Shown: positions 36,039 to 44,532 of the stretch, piece by piece
Position numbering within the stretch: the stretch's first letter is position 1
How the letters are laid out: each line of letters starts with the position of its first letter
DNA from: Roseburia_C sp900315735
Lineage (GTDB): Bacteria; Bacillota; Clostridia; Lachnospirales; Lachnospiraceae
NCBI GenBank assembly: GCA_052118425.1
Contig: JBQKHF010000016.1
Length of the DNA: 64,000 nucleotides
Strand: one strand, 5' to 3'
Translations under genes and position numbers: made by a program
The notes under the pieces: model-generated
What the model was told of the DNA's origin: nothing
Seen by the model: the letters and a program-made list of their open reading frames with translations, nothing else
The model's database searches: none

Positions 36039-37235
36039 TTAGTGAAGTTCTCTTGTCACAAAATCCGGGTAAGCTGACTCTAAGCCATGCTCGGTAGAAT
36101 CCAGACCTTCTAACTCTTCTTCTTTTGATACTCTAAGACCAATTGTCTTCTTTAATACAATAAATACGATGCTCATGGTTACGATTACCCAGCCTGCGAT
36201 ACATACAACACCGAGTGCCTGAATTGCCAGGTGATGAACTCCCCCGCCATAGAAGAGACCATCTGTATAATCAAAGAAACCTACCATCAATGTTCCAAAA
36301 AGACCACAGACACCGTGTACTGATACAGCACCAACCGGATCATCTACTTTTAATTTATCCTCTACAAAGTATACAGACATCGTACAAAGGATACCAGCTA
36401 AACCACCGATGACAAATGCTCCGATTGCATCCACATTTGCACATCCTGCTGTAATTGCTACCAGACCTGCCAGAGAACCATTTAAGGACATGGACACATC
36501 CGGTTTACCATTCTTAATCCAGGTATAAAGCATTGCTGTAACGGTTGCTGCTGCCGGTGCGATAGTTGTTGTTGCAAAAATCTGTGAAAGCTGTAAGGTA
36601 TCGGTTGCTGCTGCACCGTTAAATCCATACCAGCCAAACCAGAGAATAAATACACCTAAAGCACCAATTAAAATGTTATGACCCATAATAGGTCTTGATT
36701 TACCATCTTTGTCATATTTACCAATACGAGGTCCTAATAAAGCGGCTCCGATAAATGCGGTAATTCCACCTACCATATGAATACATGCAGAACCTGCGAA
36801 ATCTGTAAATCCAAGGTCTGTAAGCCATGGAGTTCCGCCCCATACCCAGTGTGCTTCTACCGGATATACAATCAGGCTGATTACAAAGCTGTAAATACAA
36901 TATGTAATGAATTTGGTACGCTCTGCCATAGCACCGGATACAATTGTTGCTGCTGTTGCACAGAATACCAGGTTAAATACGAAATTGGACCAGTCTGTTG
37001 TTCCAAAGTCCTTTAATGGGTTCAAGCCCCATCCTACAAATTTTCCATCACCACAAAGGATGTTATATCCTAATAAATAAAATGCAACGGTACCGATACA
37101 AAAATCCATCAGGTTCTTCATTGTGATATTTCCTGTATTTTTGGATCTGGTAAAACCAGCCTCTACCATTGCAAATCCACATTGCATAAAAAATACTAAC
37201 GCTGCTCCCATCAGGAACCAAACACTCATATCCAT
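36039..37235 (-). CDS. amtB: ammonium transporter
   Basis: Ammonium channel of the Amt/Rh family, about 398 aa, eleven helices. Conserved segments are FMQCGFAMVEAGFTRSKN at the start, the pore-lining AHWVWG and DFAGSACIHMVGG, and HGVCGLFGTLM. No signal peptide, unlike E. coli AmtB. The ATG at 37235 has AAAGGAGG 9 bases before it; an ATG two codons earlier is too close. It follows glnB, whose PII product blocks AmtB channels when nitrogen is plentiful. Confidence 0.96.
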   Translation of the reverse strand: MDMSVWFLMGAALVFFMQCGFAMVEAGFTRSKNTGNITMKNLMDFCIGTVAFYLLGYNILCGDGKFVGWGLNPLKDFGTTDWSNFVFNLVFCATAATIVSGAMAERTKFITYCIYSFVISLIVYPVEAHWVWGGTPWLTDLGFTDFAGSACIHMVGGITAFIGAALLGPRIGKYDKDGKSRPIMGHNILIGALGVFILWFGWYGFNGAAATDTLQLSQIFATTTIAPAAATVTAMLYTWIKNGKPDVSMSLNGSLAGLVAITAGCANVDAIGAFVIGGLAGILCTMSVYFVEDKLKVDDPVGAVSVHGVCGLFGTLMVGFFDYTDGLFYGGGVHHLAIQALGVVCIAGWVIVTMSIVFIVLKKTIGLRVSKEEELEGLDSTEHGLESAYPDFVTRELH

Positions 37236-37404
37236 AATCATTTCCTCCTTTACCAAAATAAATATTAAAGTAAAAAAAATAGAGATATCAAACAAGGTAC
37301 TTTCCTCGTCTGCTTATCTCCTTCGATAATATTTATTTCCGATATTCATTTTTCATTGTCTGCAAGATAGTTTCCTATCTGTGCCTTACTCCTCTTTGCA
37401 TCTT

Positions 37405-37743
37405 TTACAATGCTTTGTCGCCATGTTCACCGGTACGGATACGAACGGCATCTTCTACATCATACACAAAGATTTTACCATCACCAAAGTTACCGGTATT
37501 AATCTCATCTACTACCTTATCAATTAATCCTGGTGCAACTTCATCCGAAACAACGGTCTCCACTTTGATTTTCGGAAGCAATGTTACATTATAAGATGCT
37601 CCACGGTAATTCTTGATAATACCCTTCTGATTACCATATCCCATGCTGTTTACAATGTTTAAGCCATTTACTTCACAGCTCTCTAAGACTGCTTTTAAGT
37701 CTTCAAGCTTTTCCGGTTTGATAATAATTTCCAGCTTTTTCAT
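37405..37743 (-). CDS. glnB: nitrogen regulatory protein P-II
   Basis: A 112-aa trimeric sensor of 2-oxoglutarate and ADP/ATP. The T-loop reads YRGASYNV with Tyr51 at the classical modification position, and the C-terminus has the RIRTGEHGDKAL B/C-loop motif. Whether it is uridylylated here is unknown since no glnD was seen. It lies between glutamine synthetase and amtB, the pairing typical of GlnK-AmtB regulation. Start ATG behind AAGGAGG. Confidence 0.95.
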   Translation of the reverse strand: MKKLEIIIKPEKLEDLKAVLESCEVNGLNIVNSMGYGNQKGIIKNYRGASYNVTLLPKIKVETVVSDEVAPGLIDKVVDEINTGNFGDGKIFVYDVEDAVRIRTGEHGDKAL

Positions 37744-37898
37744 ATTATCTCGTCCTCCTTCTTATTGTTGTTCACAATTTATTCACCTGACATTCAAAGA
37801 TGATTCACTTTATCAACACGAATTTTTCAAAATGGGCTGATATAGTATAGTTATAAACAAAAGAAAAACTTAACTTTAAATATTCTTTTTCATAATCT

Positions 37899-37922
37899 GC
37901 CAGGTAACTTAAGTTGCCTGGC
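37899..37922. other. hairpin between glnA and glnB
   Basis: GCCAGGTAAC-ttaa-GTTGCCTGGC, one G-U pair. No T-run follows on the minus strand, so it is not a clear terminator; it could be an RNA element in the glnB leader (37744-37991). Confidence 0.4.
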
Positions 37923-37991
37923 ATCCTCCCTTTTTAAGCCTCTTTTTTCCATCTGTTCTAAGGAGAATGCCCTGCAATTAAAGTTTTTTGA

Positions 37992-40112
37992 TTATACTTC
38001 GAAGATTAAATCTCCGTAAGATGGCATTGGCCACATATCCTTGTCAACAAGCATCTCTAACTTGTCAACCGGAGCTCTTAAAGCATCCATTGCTGCTTTT
38101 ACAACATCTCTGTAGTATACAGCCTGATCTCTTCCTTCTTCCATTGCTCCGCCCTTTTCTGTTACTTCTTCCAGTTTTGCTAAAGCAACCTTGGTCTCAG
38201 ATAAGAGGTCAGATACTTCTGTCAGTAATTCTGTCTGAACACTGATATCTGCATCACATACAGATTTTACAGTTGCTGCAGAAGTTGCAAGCTCTGTTAC
38301 ATATTTGATAACTGCCGGGATAATCTGTTTTCCAGCAATGTCAATCATAGCTTTTGCTTCGATGTTAATCTCTTTTGCGTAGGTCTCATATTCGATTTCT
38401 ACACGGGAATCCAGCTCTGCTTTGGTAAATACACCAAAACGCTCGAATAAGGAAACTGCTTTCTCTGTATTCAGTGCAGGAATTGCATCTACCATGGACT
38501 TGATGTTTGGAAGTCCACGACGCTCTGCTTCTTCTACCCATTCATCAGAATATCCATTTCCGTTGAATACGATTCTCTGATGCTCGGTTGCATATTTCTT
38601 AATCAGATCATGTACAGCCATATCGAAATCTTCTGCTTTTTCCAGTTCATCACATGCCTCAGAAAATGCTTCTGCTACAATTGTATTTAATACAACGTTT
38701 GGCTGTGCGATAGAATCCTGAGAACCAACCATACGGAACTCGAATTTATTTCCGGTAAATGCGAATGGTGAAGTTCTGTTACGGTCTGTTGCATCTTTCA
38801 TGAAGTCAGGCAATGTCTTAACACCGGTCTCTAATTTAGAACCAGCTAAGCTGTGTGTAGCTTCTCCGGTGCTGATAAGCTGTGATAATACATCCTGTAA
38901 CTGTTCTCCAAGGTAGATAGAAACGATTGCTGGTGGTGCCTCGTTTGCTCCTAATCTGTGGTCGTTTCCAACGTCTGCTGCAGATTCACGAAGCAGGTCT
39001 GCATGTTTATCTACTGCTTTTAAGATACAGGTAAGTACTAATAAGAACTGTACGTTCTCATGAGGTGTTTTGCCCGGCTCTAATAAGTTAATTCCATCAT
39101 CTGTTGTGATAGACCAGTTGTTATGTTTTCCGGAACCATTGACACCTGCAAATGGTTTCTCATGAAGCAGACACTGTAAGCCATGACGTCCTGCAACCTT
39201 CTTTAATGTTTCCATTACTAACTGGTTGTGGTCTACTGCTACGTTTGCTTCGGAATAGATTGGCGCCAACTCATGCTGTGCAGGAGCAACTTCATTATGC
39301 TGTGTCTTTGCAGATACACCAAGTTTCCATAACTCCTTGTTTACGTCTCTCATATATGCTGCAATTCTCTCGCGGATACTTCCAAAGTAATGGTCATCCA
39401 TTTCCTGTCCTTTTGGAGGCATTGCTCCAAATAAGGTACGTCCGGTAAAGATTAAGTCTTTTCTCTTTAAGTATTTTTCTCTGTCTATGATGAAGTATTC
39501 CTGCTCTGGTCCAACAGAAGGAGTTACCTTCTTAGATGTTGTATTTCCAAATAATCTTAAAAGACGAAGAGACTGTGTATTGATTGCTTCCATAGAACGA
39601 AGTAATGGTGTCTTCTGGTCTAATGCTTCTCCTGTATAAGAACAGAAAGCGGTAGGAATACAAAGTGTTGCGCCTGCTGCATCCTGTCTTACAAATGCTG
39701 GTGAAGTACAATCCCATGCTGTATATCCTCTTGCTTCAAAGGTTGCTCTTAATCCACCGGATGGGAATGATGATGCATCCGGCTCACCTTTGATTAATTC
39801 CTTACCGGAAAAGCTCATTAAAACTTTACCATTTGGCATTGGTGCTGTAATAAAGGAATCATGTTTCTCAGCGGTTACTCCTGTTAATGGCTGGAACCAG
39901 TGTGTATAATGGGTAGCTCCTTTTTCGATTGCCCACTCTTTCATCTCATGTGCCACTACATCTGCTGTCTCGAGGTCTAATTCTTTTCCCTCTTCGATTA
40001 CTTCTCTTAATTTTTTGTAGGTCTTTTTCGGAAGACGTTCCTGCATAACAGCATCATTGAATACGTTCTCGCCGAAAATATCTGCTACATTGAAATATTC
40101 TGTCTCACTCAT
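37992..40112 (-). CDS. glnN: glutamine synthetase type III
   Basis: Makes glutamine from glutamate, ammonia and ATP. At 706 residues it is the large GlnN form found in Bacteroidetes and clostridia. Visible are the N-terminal type III region (FGENVFNDAVMQERLPK), the GS core with GPEQEYFIIDREKY (metal-binding Glu), the AQHELAPIYSEAN segment, NGSGKHNNWS (ammonium/ATP site), and a long C-terminal helical region. Start ATG after AAAGGATG. It precedes glnB and amtB. A T-tailed hairpin lies about 100 bases upstream. Confidence 0.96.
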   Translation of the reverse strand: MSETEYFNVADIFGENVFNDAVMQERLPKKTYKKLREVIEEGKELDLETADVVAHEMKEWAIEKGATHYTHWFQPLTGVTAEKHDSFITAPMPNGKVLMSFSGKELIKGEPDASSFPSGGLRATFEARGYTAWDCTSPAFVRQDAAGATLCIPTAFCSYTGEALDQKTPLLRSMEAINTQSLRLLRLFGNTTSKKVTPSVGPEQEYFIIDREKYLKRKDLIFTGRTLFGAMPPKGQEMDDHYFGSIRERIAAYMRDVNKELWKLGVSAKTQHNEVAPAQHELAPIYSEANVAVDHNQLVMETLKKVAGRHGLQCLLHEKPFAGVNGSGKHNNWSITTDDGINLLEPGKTPHENVQFLLVLTCILKAVDKHADLLRESAADVGNDHRLGANEAPPAIVSIYLGEQLQDVLSQLISTGEATHSLAGSKLETGVKTLPDFMKDATDRNRTSPFAFTGNKFEFRMVGSQDSIAQPNVVLNTIVAEAFSEACDELEKAEDFDMAVHDLIKKYATEHQRIVFNGNGYSDEWVEEAERRGLPNIKSMVDAIPALNTEKAVSLFERFGVFTKAELDSRVEIEYETYAKEINIEAKAMIDIAGKQIIPAVIKYVTELATSAATVKSVCDADISVQTELLTEVSDLLSETKVALAKLEEVTEKGGAMEEGRDQAVYYRDVVKAAMDALRAPVDKLEMLVDKDMWPMPSYGDLIFEV

Positions 40113-40217
40113 ACTTATACATCCTTTCTGCCTCTCACCATAAATCCCCTAAGAAATATGATTTTATTTTCTGCAATCCATGTCTGACTCTTCCCCGGGT
40201 ATCTGCCCCAGATATAG

Positions 40218-40252
40218 AAAAAAGGGCATTCCAATTCCTTTGGAACACCCTT
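40218..40252 (-). terminator. terminator after the AAA gene, or attenuator in the glnA leader
   Basis: AAGGGTGTTCCAA pairs with TTGGAATGCCCTT, then TTTTTTC on the minus strand. It is 157 bases past the AAA ATPase stop and 105 before the glutamine synthetase start. I see no convincing promoter between it and glnA, so control by read-through is possible. Rest of 40253-40408: AT-rich, nothing else recognised. Confidence 0.75.
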
Positions 40253-40408
40253 GTTCGTCACGCACATTTCATTTGCTATATCTAAAATACATGAAACTTT
40301 CTAAAAAATCAAGTCAAAGTTTATAATTTTTTTATTTTTGATACATTCTACAAATTTGTGCAAAATAATATACATTTTTTGTAAATTTTATCAGTCATAC
40401 TCCTCAGA

Positions 40409-43255
40409 CTAGCTGTTGCTTGGCGGTACTGCATATCCATTTTCATCTGCAACTACTTTTTCTGTGCTTTCTTCTGTGCTTTTTAATGTACGCGCTCCAT
40501 GGTTTCCGGCGCGGACTGCATCCAGATCCTCCTGCAGAATCCGGTTAATATCCGCATCCGCTGCGTGGGCAACTCTTTCTGACATCACCATGATAAGCTC
40601 TTCATTTAAGTTTCTTACCCAGCGTCCGTTGCTGTGGTCTGAAGTCAGGCTGTAATTATTCTTTACCAAATCTGCATAGTCTGCTTCATCCACTTCATAT
40701 GCTGCATTATGTAAACCAAGAAGTCCAATCTCTACAATTTCATCCGGCGTATAGTCCTCAAAATCAAAGGTATGCGGGATTCTGCTGGCAAGACCGGAAT
40801 TCATCTGCAAGAACTCGGACATTTCCTTCGTATATCCTGCAAAGATAATAACCATGTCTTTTCTATGGTCTTCCATAAATTTTAAAATCTCATCAATGGC
40901 TTCCTTGCCGAAATCATTTTCACTGCCCTGACTCAGGGAATATGCCTCGTCAATAAAAAGGACTCCGCCTAAGGCTGACTCTAAGACTTCTCTTGTTTTC
41001 TTAGCTGTCTGACCGATATAGCCTGCCACCAGATCACTTCTGGATACCTCAACAAATTTCTTCTGGCTGATAATTCCCTTCTGATAAAGAACCTCGCCTA
41101 CAATACGCGCTACCGTCGTCTTTCCGGTTCCCGGATTGCCAAGGAATAAGGAATGCAGTGTAAAGTCACTGTTTTCCATGCCCTGTTCTTCTCTTCGGTG
41201 ATTTAATTCTACCAGTGAAATAAAACGGTTTACCTGCTCTTTTACACCATTGATTCCAATCAGCTTCTGCAGACGCTCCAATGCATCCTCATCCTTCTTA
41301 CCGGATGCCTGATATCTGCCCTGTGCCAAAACTTCATCAATATCTGCTCTGGTGATAGTTTCCAAATCCTCTGTTCCCGTATTCATAACACGGTTGGCAA
41401 AGGCCTTTAACAGCTTCTCGTTAAAGTTACGGATCCAGCGGGCATTGCTGTGGTCTAAGGAATTACGGTATGCACGTTTTACCTGCTGTGCATAGTATTC
41501 TTCGTCTTCAAACTGATACTGCTTCTTCACTAAGTCCTTCTCGCCAATCTCAACGATTTCATCCGGGGTATAATCCTCAAAGACAAATTTGTTTGGCACA
41601 CGGGAAGTAAGTCCCGGATTGGTCTTTAAGAATTCTTCCATCTCTTTGGTATATCCGGCGAAGATAATCATGATTTCTCCCCGATGGTCTTCCATATACT
41701 TTAAGATGGTGTTGATTGCTTCAATACCAAAGTCTACATTGGCATCCTTTTTATTCAGGGCATATGCCTCATCAATAAAGAGTACGCCGCCTTTGGCTTT
41801 CTCCAACAATGCCAGTGTCTGCTGTGCTGTTCCACCTACATTCTGGGAAATGAAGTCCGGCTCTGATGCCTCTATTAATTTAAACTCATCGCTTTTAAAG
41901 GCTCCGGATTCAAATAAAACTTCTCCAATCAGCCGGGCAACAGTTGTCTTTCCGGTTCCAGGATTGCCAAGGAATACGGAATGATAGGACTGCTCCTGTG
42001 GCTCTAAGCCTTTTGCAATACGCTGCTGGTTGAATTCCACCATACGAAGCATTTTGTCAATCTCTTTCTTCACACTGCCAAGTCCGATTAACTGATTCAG
42101 CTGCTCTCTTGCACTTAACTGCGGTTTATCGGAATCTTCACTGCCATTACCGGCATTTCCGGATGCTCTGCCATTCTTTGGATAGTAAGTCTTACAGTTC
42201 TCTTCTGCCTCAATATTCAGTTCACTTACTTCTCCACCATTATGCTTCAGTTCCTTCACACTTAAAATGGAATCCTCTGTCATTCTGATATTCGGTGAAT
42301 TCACATGATTTAAGGTAAGAGTGTCTCCATAGACTACGGAACGATTCATGATGCCAAGGTCAATCTTATCTTCATTCTCACCTAAAATATTCCATTCTCC
42401 AAGAATGCATGCTGCTGACTCATCCTGTATCATAGCACCCTCACGAATCGTCGTATTCTTAAAGGTAGCTTTTGCATCCTCTACTTTTATGGAAGTAAAT
42501 TCATTTCCTTCGGAATGTAAGCCGGAACCGCCCTTCACACATATGGCTGCACCAAATCCCGGCTGTAGGATACGGGATGATACAATGCTTACTGCACTTC
42601 TATCCAGCCAAACTGCCGGATATTCTTTGTCCTTGTCACAGCCCTTAATGGTACTGTTTACAATCTCTACATTACAGCCTGCTGCATTTATGGCATTTCC
42701 ATCCCCTGTCTGAAGGGTACTGTTATTCACTTTAAAATCTACATTGTCTATAATCAGCTTGCAGTCCTGAAAAACGCAGTTATCCAGTTCCAGCTTACTG
42801 TTCTCAATATAGCTTTTTATATATAATTTCGGATTTTCCATGATGGTAGTGTTTTTTAAAACCACCTTCGACTCATTCTCTGCATAAATCACCGGATATA
42901 CATCGCCATCTGCCTGTGTATTTTCCAGTACACAGTTTATCAGGCTGACCGCTGCCTGCTCTTTACAGTTAATGATATTGGTTCTCTCCACTCCATAACA
43001 AATCCAGATGTTTTCAAATGTTACATTTGCCTGTTGATTGATATTAAATTTTCCTGTAATTACATTGGTAAAGTTCTGATTTCCACCCTCTGCCATTGTA
43101 ACTTTTCCTTCAAAATGAAGGTCTTTGCTTATGACAATGCCATCCACCACCGGCGAATAGCCTGCCTGAAACTCTATGGTATCCCCCGCAGCCGCTGCAT
43201 TTATCGCATCCGGCAGTCTCCAAGTATTATTATCTGCACCAACCAGATATCTCAT
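40409..43255 (-). CDS. beta-helix protein fused to two CbxX/CfqX-type AAA+ ATPase domains
   Basis: A 948-aa protein. Residues 1 to about 345 are short beta-strand repeats of pectate-lyase-like right-handed beta-helix character (many NxT/NxS and ENxxxVxLxNxxI turns), without a signal peptide. A low-complexity linker leads to two AAA+ domains of the CbxX/CfqX/SpoVK/EccA type: Walker A GNPGTGKTTVAR near 430 and 706, Walker B GGVLFIDEAY in both, each followed by its own helical lid with HSNxRWxRN. Both domains look intact. Relatives remodel rubisco (CbbX) or support type VII secretion (EccA); here neither partner is present. Start ATG after GGGAGGAAG. Function unknown. Confidence 0.85.
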   Translation of the reverse strand: MRYLVGADNNTWRLPDAINAAAAGDTIEFQAGYSPVVDGIVISKDLHFEGKVTMAEGGNQNFTNVITGKFNINQQANVTFENIWICYGVERTNIINCKEQAAVSLINCVLENTQADGDVYPVIYAENESKVVLKNTTIMENPKLYIKSYIENSKLELDNCVFQDCKLIIDNVDFKVNNSTLQTGDGNAINAAGCNVEIVNSTIKGCDKDKEYPAVWLDRSAVSIVSSRILQPGFGAAICVKGGSGLHSEGNEFTSIKVEDAKATFKNTTIREGAMIQDESAACILGEWNILGENEDKIDLGIMNRSVVYGDTLTLNHVNSPNIRMTEDSILSVKELKHNGGEVSELNIEAEENCKTYYPKNGRASGNAGNGSEDSDKPQLSAREQLNQLIGLGSVKKEIDKMLRMVEFNQQRIAKGLEPQEQSYHSVFLGNPGTGKTTVARLIGEVLFESGAFKSDEFKLIEASEPDFISQNVGGTAQQTLALLEKAKGGVLFIDEAYALNKKDANVDFGIEAINTILKYMEDHRGEIMIIFAGYTKEMEEFLKTNPGLTSRVPNKFVFEDYTPDEIVEIGEKDLVKKQYQFEDEEYYAQQVKRAYRNSLDHSNARWIRNFNEKLLKAFANRVMNTGTEDLETITRADIDEVLAQGRYQASGKKDEDALERLQKLIGINGVKEQVNRFISLVELNHRREEQGMENSDFTLHSLFLGNPGTGKTTVARIVGEVLYQKGIISQKKFVEVSRSDLVAGYIGQTAKKTREVLESALGGVLFIDEAYSLSQGSENDFGKEAIDEILKFMEDHRKDMVIIFAGYTKEMSEFLQMNSGLASRIPHTFDFEDYTPDEIVEIGLLGLHNAAYEVDEADYADLVKNNYSLTSDHSNGRWVRNLNEELIMVMSERVAHAADADINRILQEDLDAVRAGNHGARTLKSTEESTEKVVADENGYAVPPSNS

Positions 43256-43446
43256 CTATTTGCTTCCTCCCTGTTTTGCCTGCAAACTACGAGAAACACG
43301 CTTTGCGAGTTTCTCGAGTTATCGCGGTGCTCGCCAAATCTGCATGCAAGCATGCGATTTTTCTCGCTACTCGCGTAAAAGAAAAAGACCTCATAGAGCA
43401 GTTCTTGCTGCCCTACAAGGTCTTTGTTTTCGCTCAATTTTGTCAC
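43252..43446 (-). CDS. possible leader ORF coupled to the AAA gene
   Basis: Reading from GTG at 43446 (or TTG at 43437 with GGAGTG 6 bases upstream), about 61-64 codons run through the terminator hairpin and repeat B copy 2 and stop in an ATGA overlap with the ATPase start. The overlap and ribosome site favour translation; the peptide being mostly repeat-derived argues against a folded protein. Low confidence. Confidence 0.25.
   Translation of the reverse strand: MTKLSENKDLVGQQELLYEVFFFYASSEKNRMLACRFGEHRDNSRNSQSVFLVVCRQNREEANR
43322..43379. repeat. dispersed hairpin repeat, family B copy 2
   Basis: 58 bases identical to copy 1 at 30242-30299. It follows directly after the terminator T-run at 43381 on the minus strand. 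Confidence 0.85.
43381..43425 (-). terminator. terminator/attenuator upstream of the AAA gene
   Basis: AAAGACCT...AGGTCTTT with an inner GCAG/CTGC stem and wobble pairs between forms one long hairpin; TTTTTCTTTT follows on the minus strand. It lies 278 bases past the PBECR4-like stop and 90 bases after a promoter that reads toward the ATPase. Confidence 0.8.
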
Positions 43447-43514
43447 TCCATAGGCTAGTAAATTTTACTCTTTAGAAATAAAACACTCTGCCTTGAAATG
43501 TGGAAAATCTGACC

Positions 43515-43543
43515 TTATAAAAATATTATAGCGCGCTCACTAT
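43515..43543 (-). promoter_or_regulatory. promoter reading toward the AAA gene
   Basis: Minus strand TCGACA, 17-base spacer, TATAAT. The start would lie near 43508, about 250 bases upstream of the ATPase ATG. Confidence 0.7.
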
Positions 43544-43702
43544 ATTTTGTCGATACTATTTTCCATGGCATTTCTTATATTTTCAAACCCATACTATAAA
43601 ACCTGTCAAACGTTTTATTAATAGCGAAACCATCCACCTTAGGCATAAGGCTCATTTCTATAACATAATAACTCTATTTTTCTTGGTTGCTATTATTTTC
43701 TT

Positions 43703-44284
43703 TTACTTGTCTATGTAAACATCGGCTCCATCCTCTCCAATTTTCTCAACAAAAAAAGTTTTGGGAATATAATAACCTAATGTTTCATCTTCTTTTATTC
43801 CAAGATGTACAATTGCATTTTCATTTTTTGTATAAAATAAAATATCACAATCAATTTTTGTTGGTGGATCTACATTTTTATTTTCAAAATTAACCGCAAT
43901 CGGATTTTCAATAATATCAGGCATAAGATAGAAATAGACAAATTTAGCTTTTATACTCCTAAATTTGCTCTTATTCATTTTTTTCAAATCATTAAAGCTA
44001 AGACCTGTGCTCTGTATAAAATTCCATCCACTTTGTCCCTTATAATTGTGAATATCTTTCTTTGAAACTGAATACTTCACAATGGATTCAATTCCCAACA
44101 GATGGCAAAAGTTCTCTTCATCGAACCTTAATTGAATAGAACTTTGCTTTTCATCCTCTGTTATATCATACTGATAAATGAATGGATTAAAAAATTTTCT
44201 ATAGTAGTCTTGTAAAACATTCAAGTCAATATCGTTAATTTTAGGTTTTACTGAAAGTCCACACAGTTCTTCGGCTTTGTACAA
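43703..44284 (-). CDS. PBECR4-like domain protein, possible nuclease toxin
   Basis: A 193-aa protein, markedly more AT-rich than its neighbours. The middle and end (FCHLLGIESIVKYS; KFVYFYLMPDIIENPIAVNF; DILFYTK) resemble PBECR4 domains, a group of small predicted nucleases or toxins related to Barnase/EndoU/ColicinE5/RelE folds and usually carried by mobile elements. Recognition is by eye. Start is TTG with AGAGGAGAAAGAT upstream. Directly before the ribosome site stands a T-tailed terminator, so expression depends on read-through from 44455-44483 or from fba. No obvious antitoxin or secretion partner is adjacent. Confidence 0.5.
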   Translation of the reverse strand: MYKAEELCGLSVKPKINDIDLNVLQDYYRKFFNPFIYQYDITEDEKQSSIQLRFDEENFCHLLGIESIVKYSVSKKDIHNYKGQSGWNFIQSTGLSFNDLKKMNKSKFRSIKAKFVYFYLMPDIIENPIAVNFENKNVDPPTKIDCDILFYTKNENAIVHLGIKEDETLGYYIPKTFFVEKIGEDGADVYIDK

Positions 44285-44301
44285 ATCTTTCTCCTCTTAT
44301 G

Positions 44302-44330
44302 AAAAAAGGCTCTGAATCACTTCAGAGCCT
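44302..44330 (-). terminator. terminator between fba and the PBECR4-like gene
   Basis: AGGCTCTGAA-gtga-TTCAGAGCCT, then TTTTTTC on the minus strand. It ends 8 bases before the ribosome site of the PBECR4-like gene. It terminates fba or acts as an attenuator. Confidence 0.9.
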
Positions 44331-44361
44331 ATTCATGCAACTTTATTTTTATTCTGCTCAT
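44329..44361 (-). CDS. candidate 10-residue leader peptide
   Basis: ATG at 44361 with GGAGAG 7 bases upstream encodes MSRIKIKLHE and stops (TAG) on the first base of the 44302-44330 terminator. The placement is that of attenuation leader peptides. No other support. Confidence 0.35.
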   Translation of the reverse strand: MSRIKIKLHE

Positions 44362-44410
44362 ATTTAAACTCTCCGCAGCGGAGAAATCAGGAGCTGCATC
44401 CCAATTATAT

Positions 44411-44428
44411 AAATAGCATATGCTATTT
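44411..44428. repeat. perfect 18-base palindrome in the PBECR4-like leader
   Basis: AAATAGCATATGCTATTT, a possible operator or hairpin, about 20 bases downstream of the predicted transcript start. Confidence 0.5.
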
Positions 44429-44454
44429 ACTTCAAATTATTTCTTTGTAGAATT

Positions 44455-44483
44455 ATCATATACCCTCAAACTTGGTAAGTCAA
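44455..44483 (-). promoter_or_regulatory. promoter of the PBECR4-like leader
   Basis: Minus strand TTGACT, 17-base spacer, TATGAT. Start near 44448; transcript to the terminator would be about 146 bases. Confidence 0.7.
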
Positions 44484-44532
44484 GTTATGTCTTTAGGCTA
44501 AAAATTTTGCCCTTTGAGGATAAAAATCATTC

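Larger units (their letters stand above)
43256..43702. other. leader region between the PBECR4-like and AAA genes
   Basis: On the minus strand, in order: an AT-rich stretch after the PBECR4-like stop, a promoter (43515-43543), a terminator (43381-43425), repeat B copy 2 (43322-43379), and a hairpin CGAGAAAC/GTTTCTCG (43291-43317) just before the ATPase ribosome site. Confidence 0.6.

Noticed and set aside
37899..37922. Terminator of glutamine synthetase
   Set aside because: Good stem but no T-run on the relevant strand; kept only as an unexplained hairpin.
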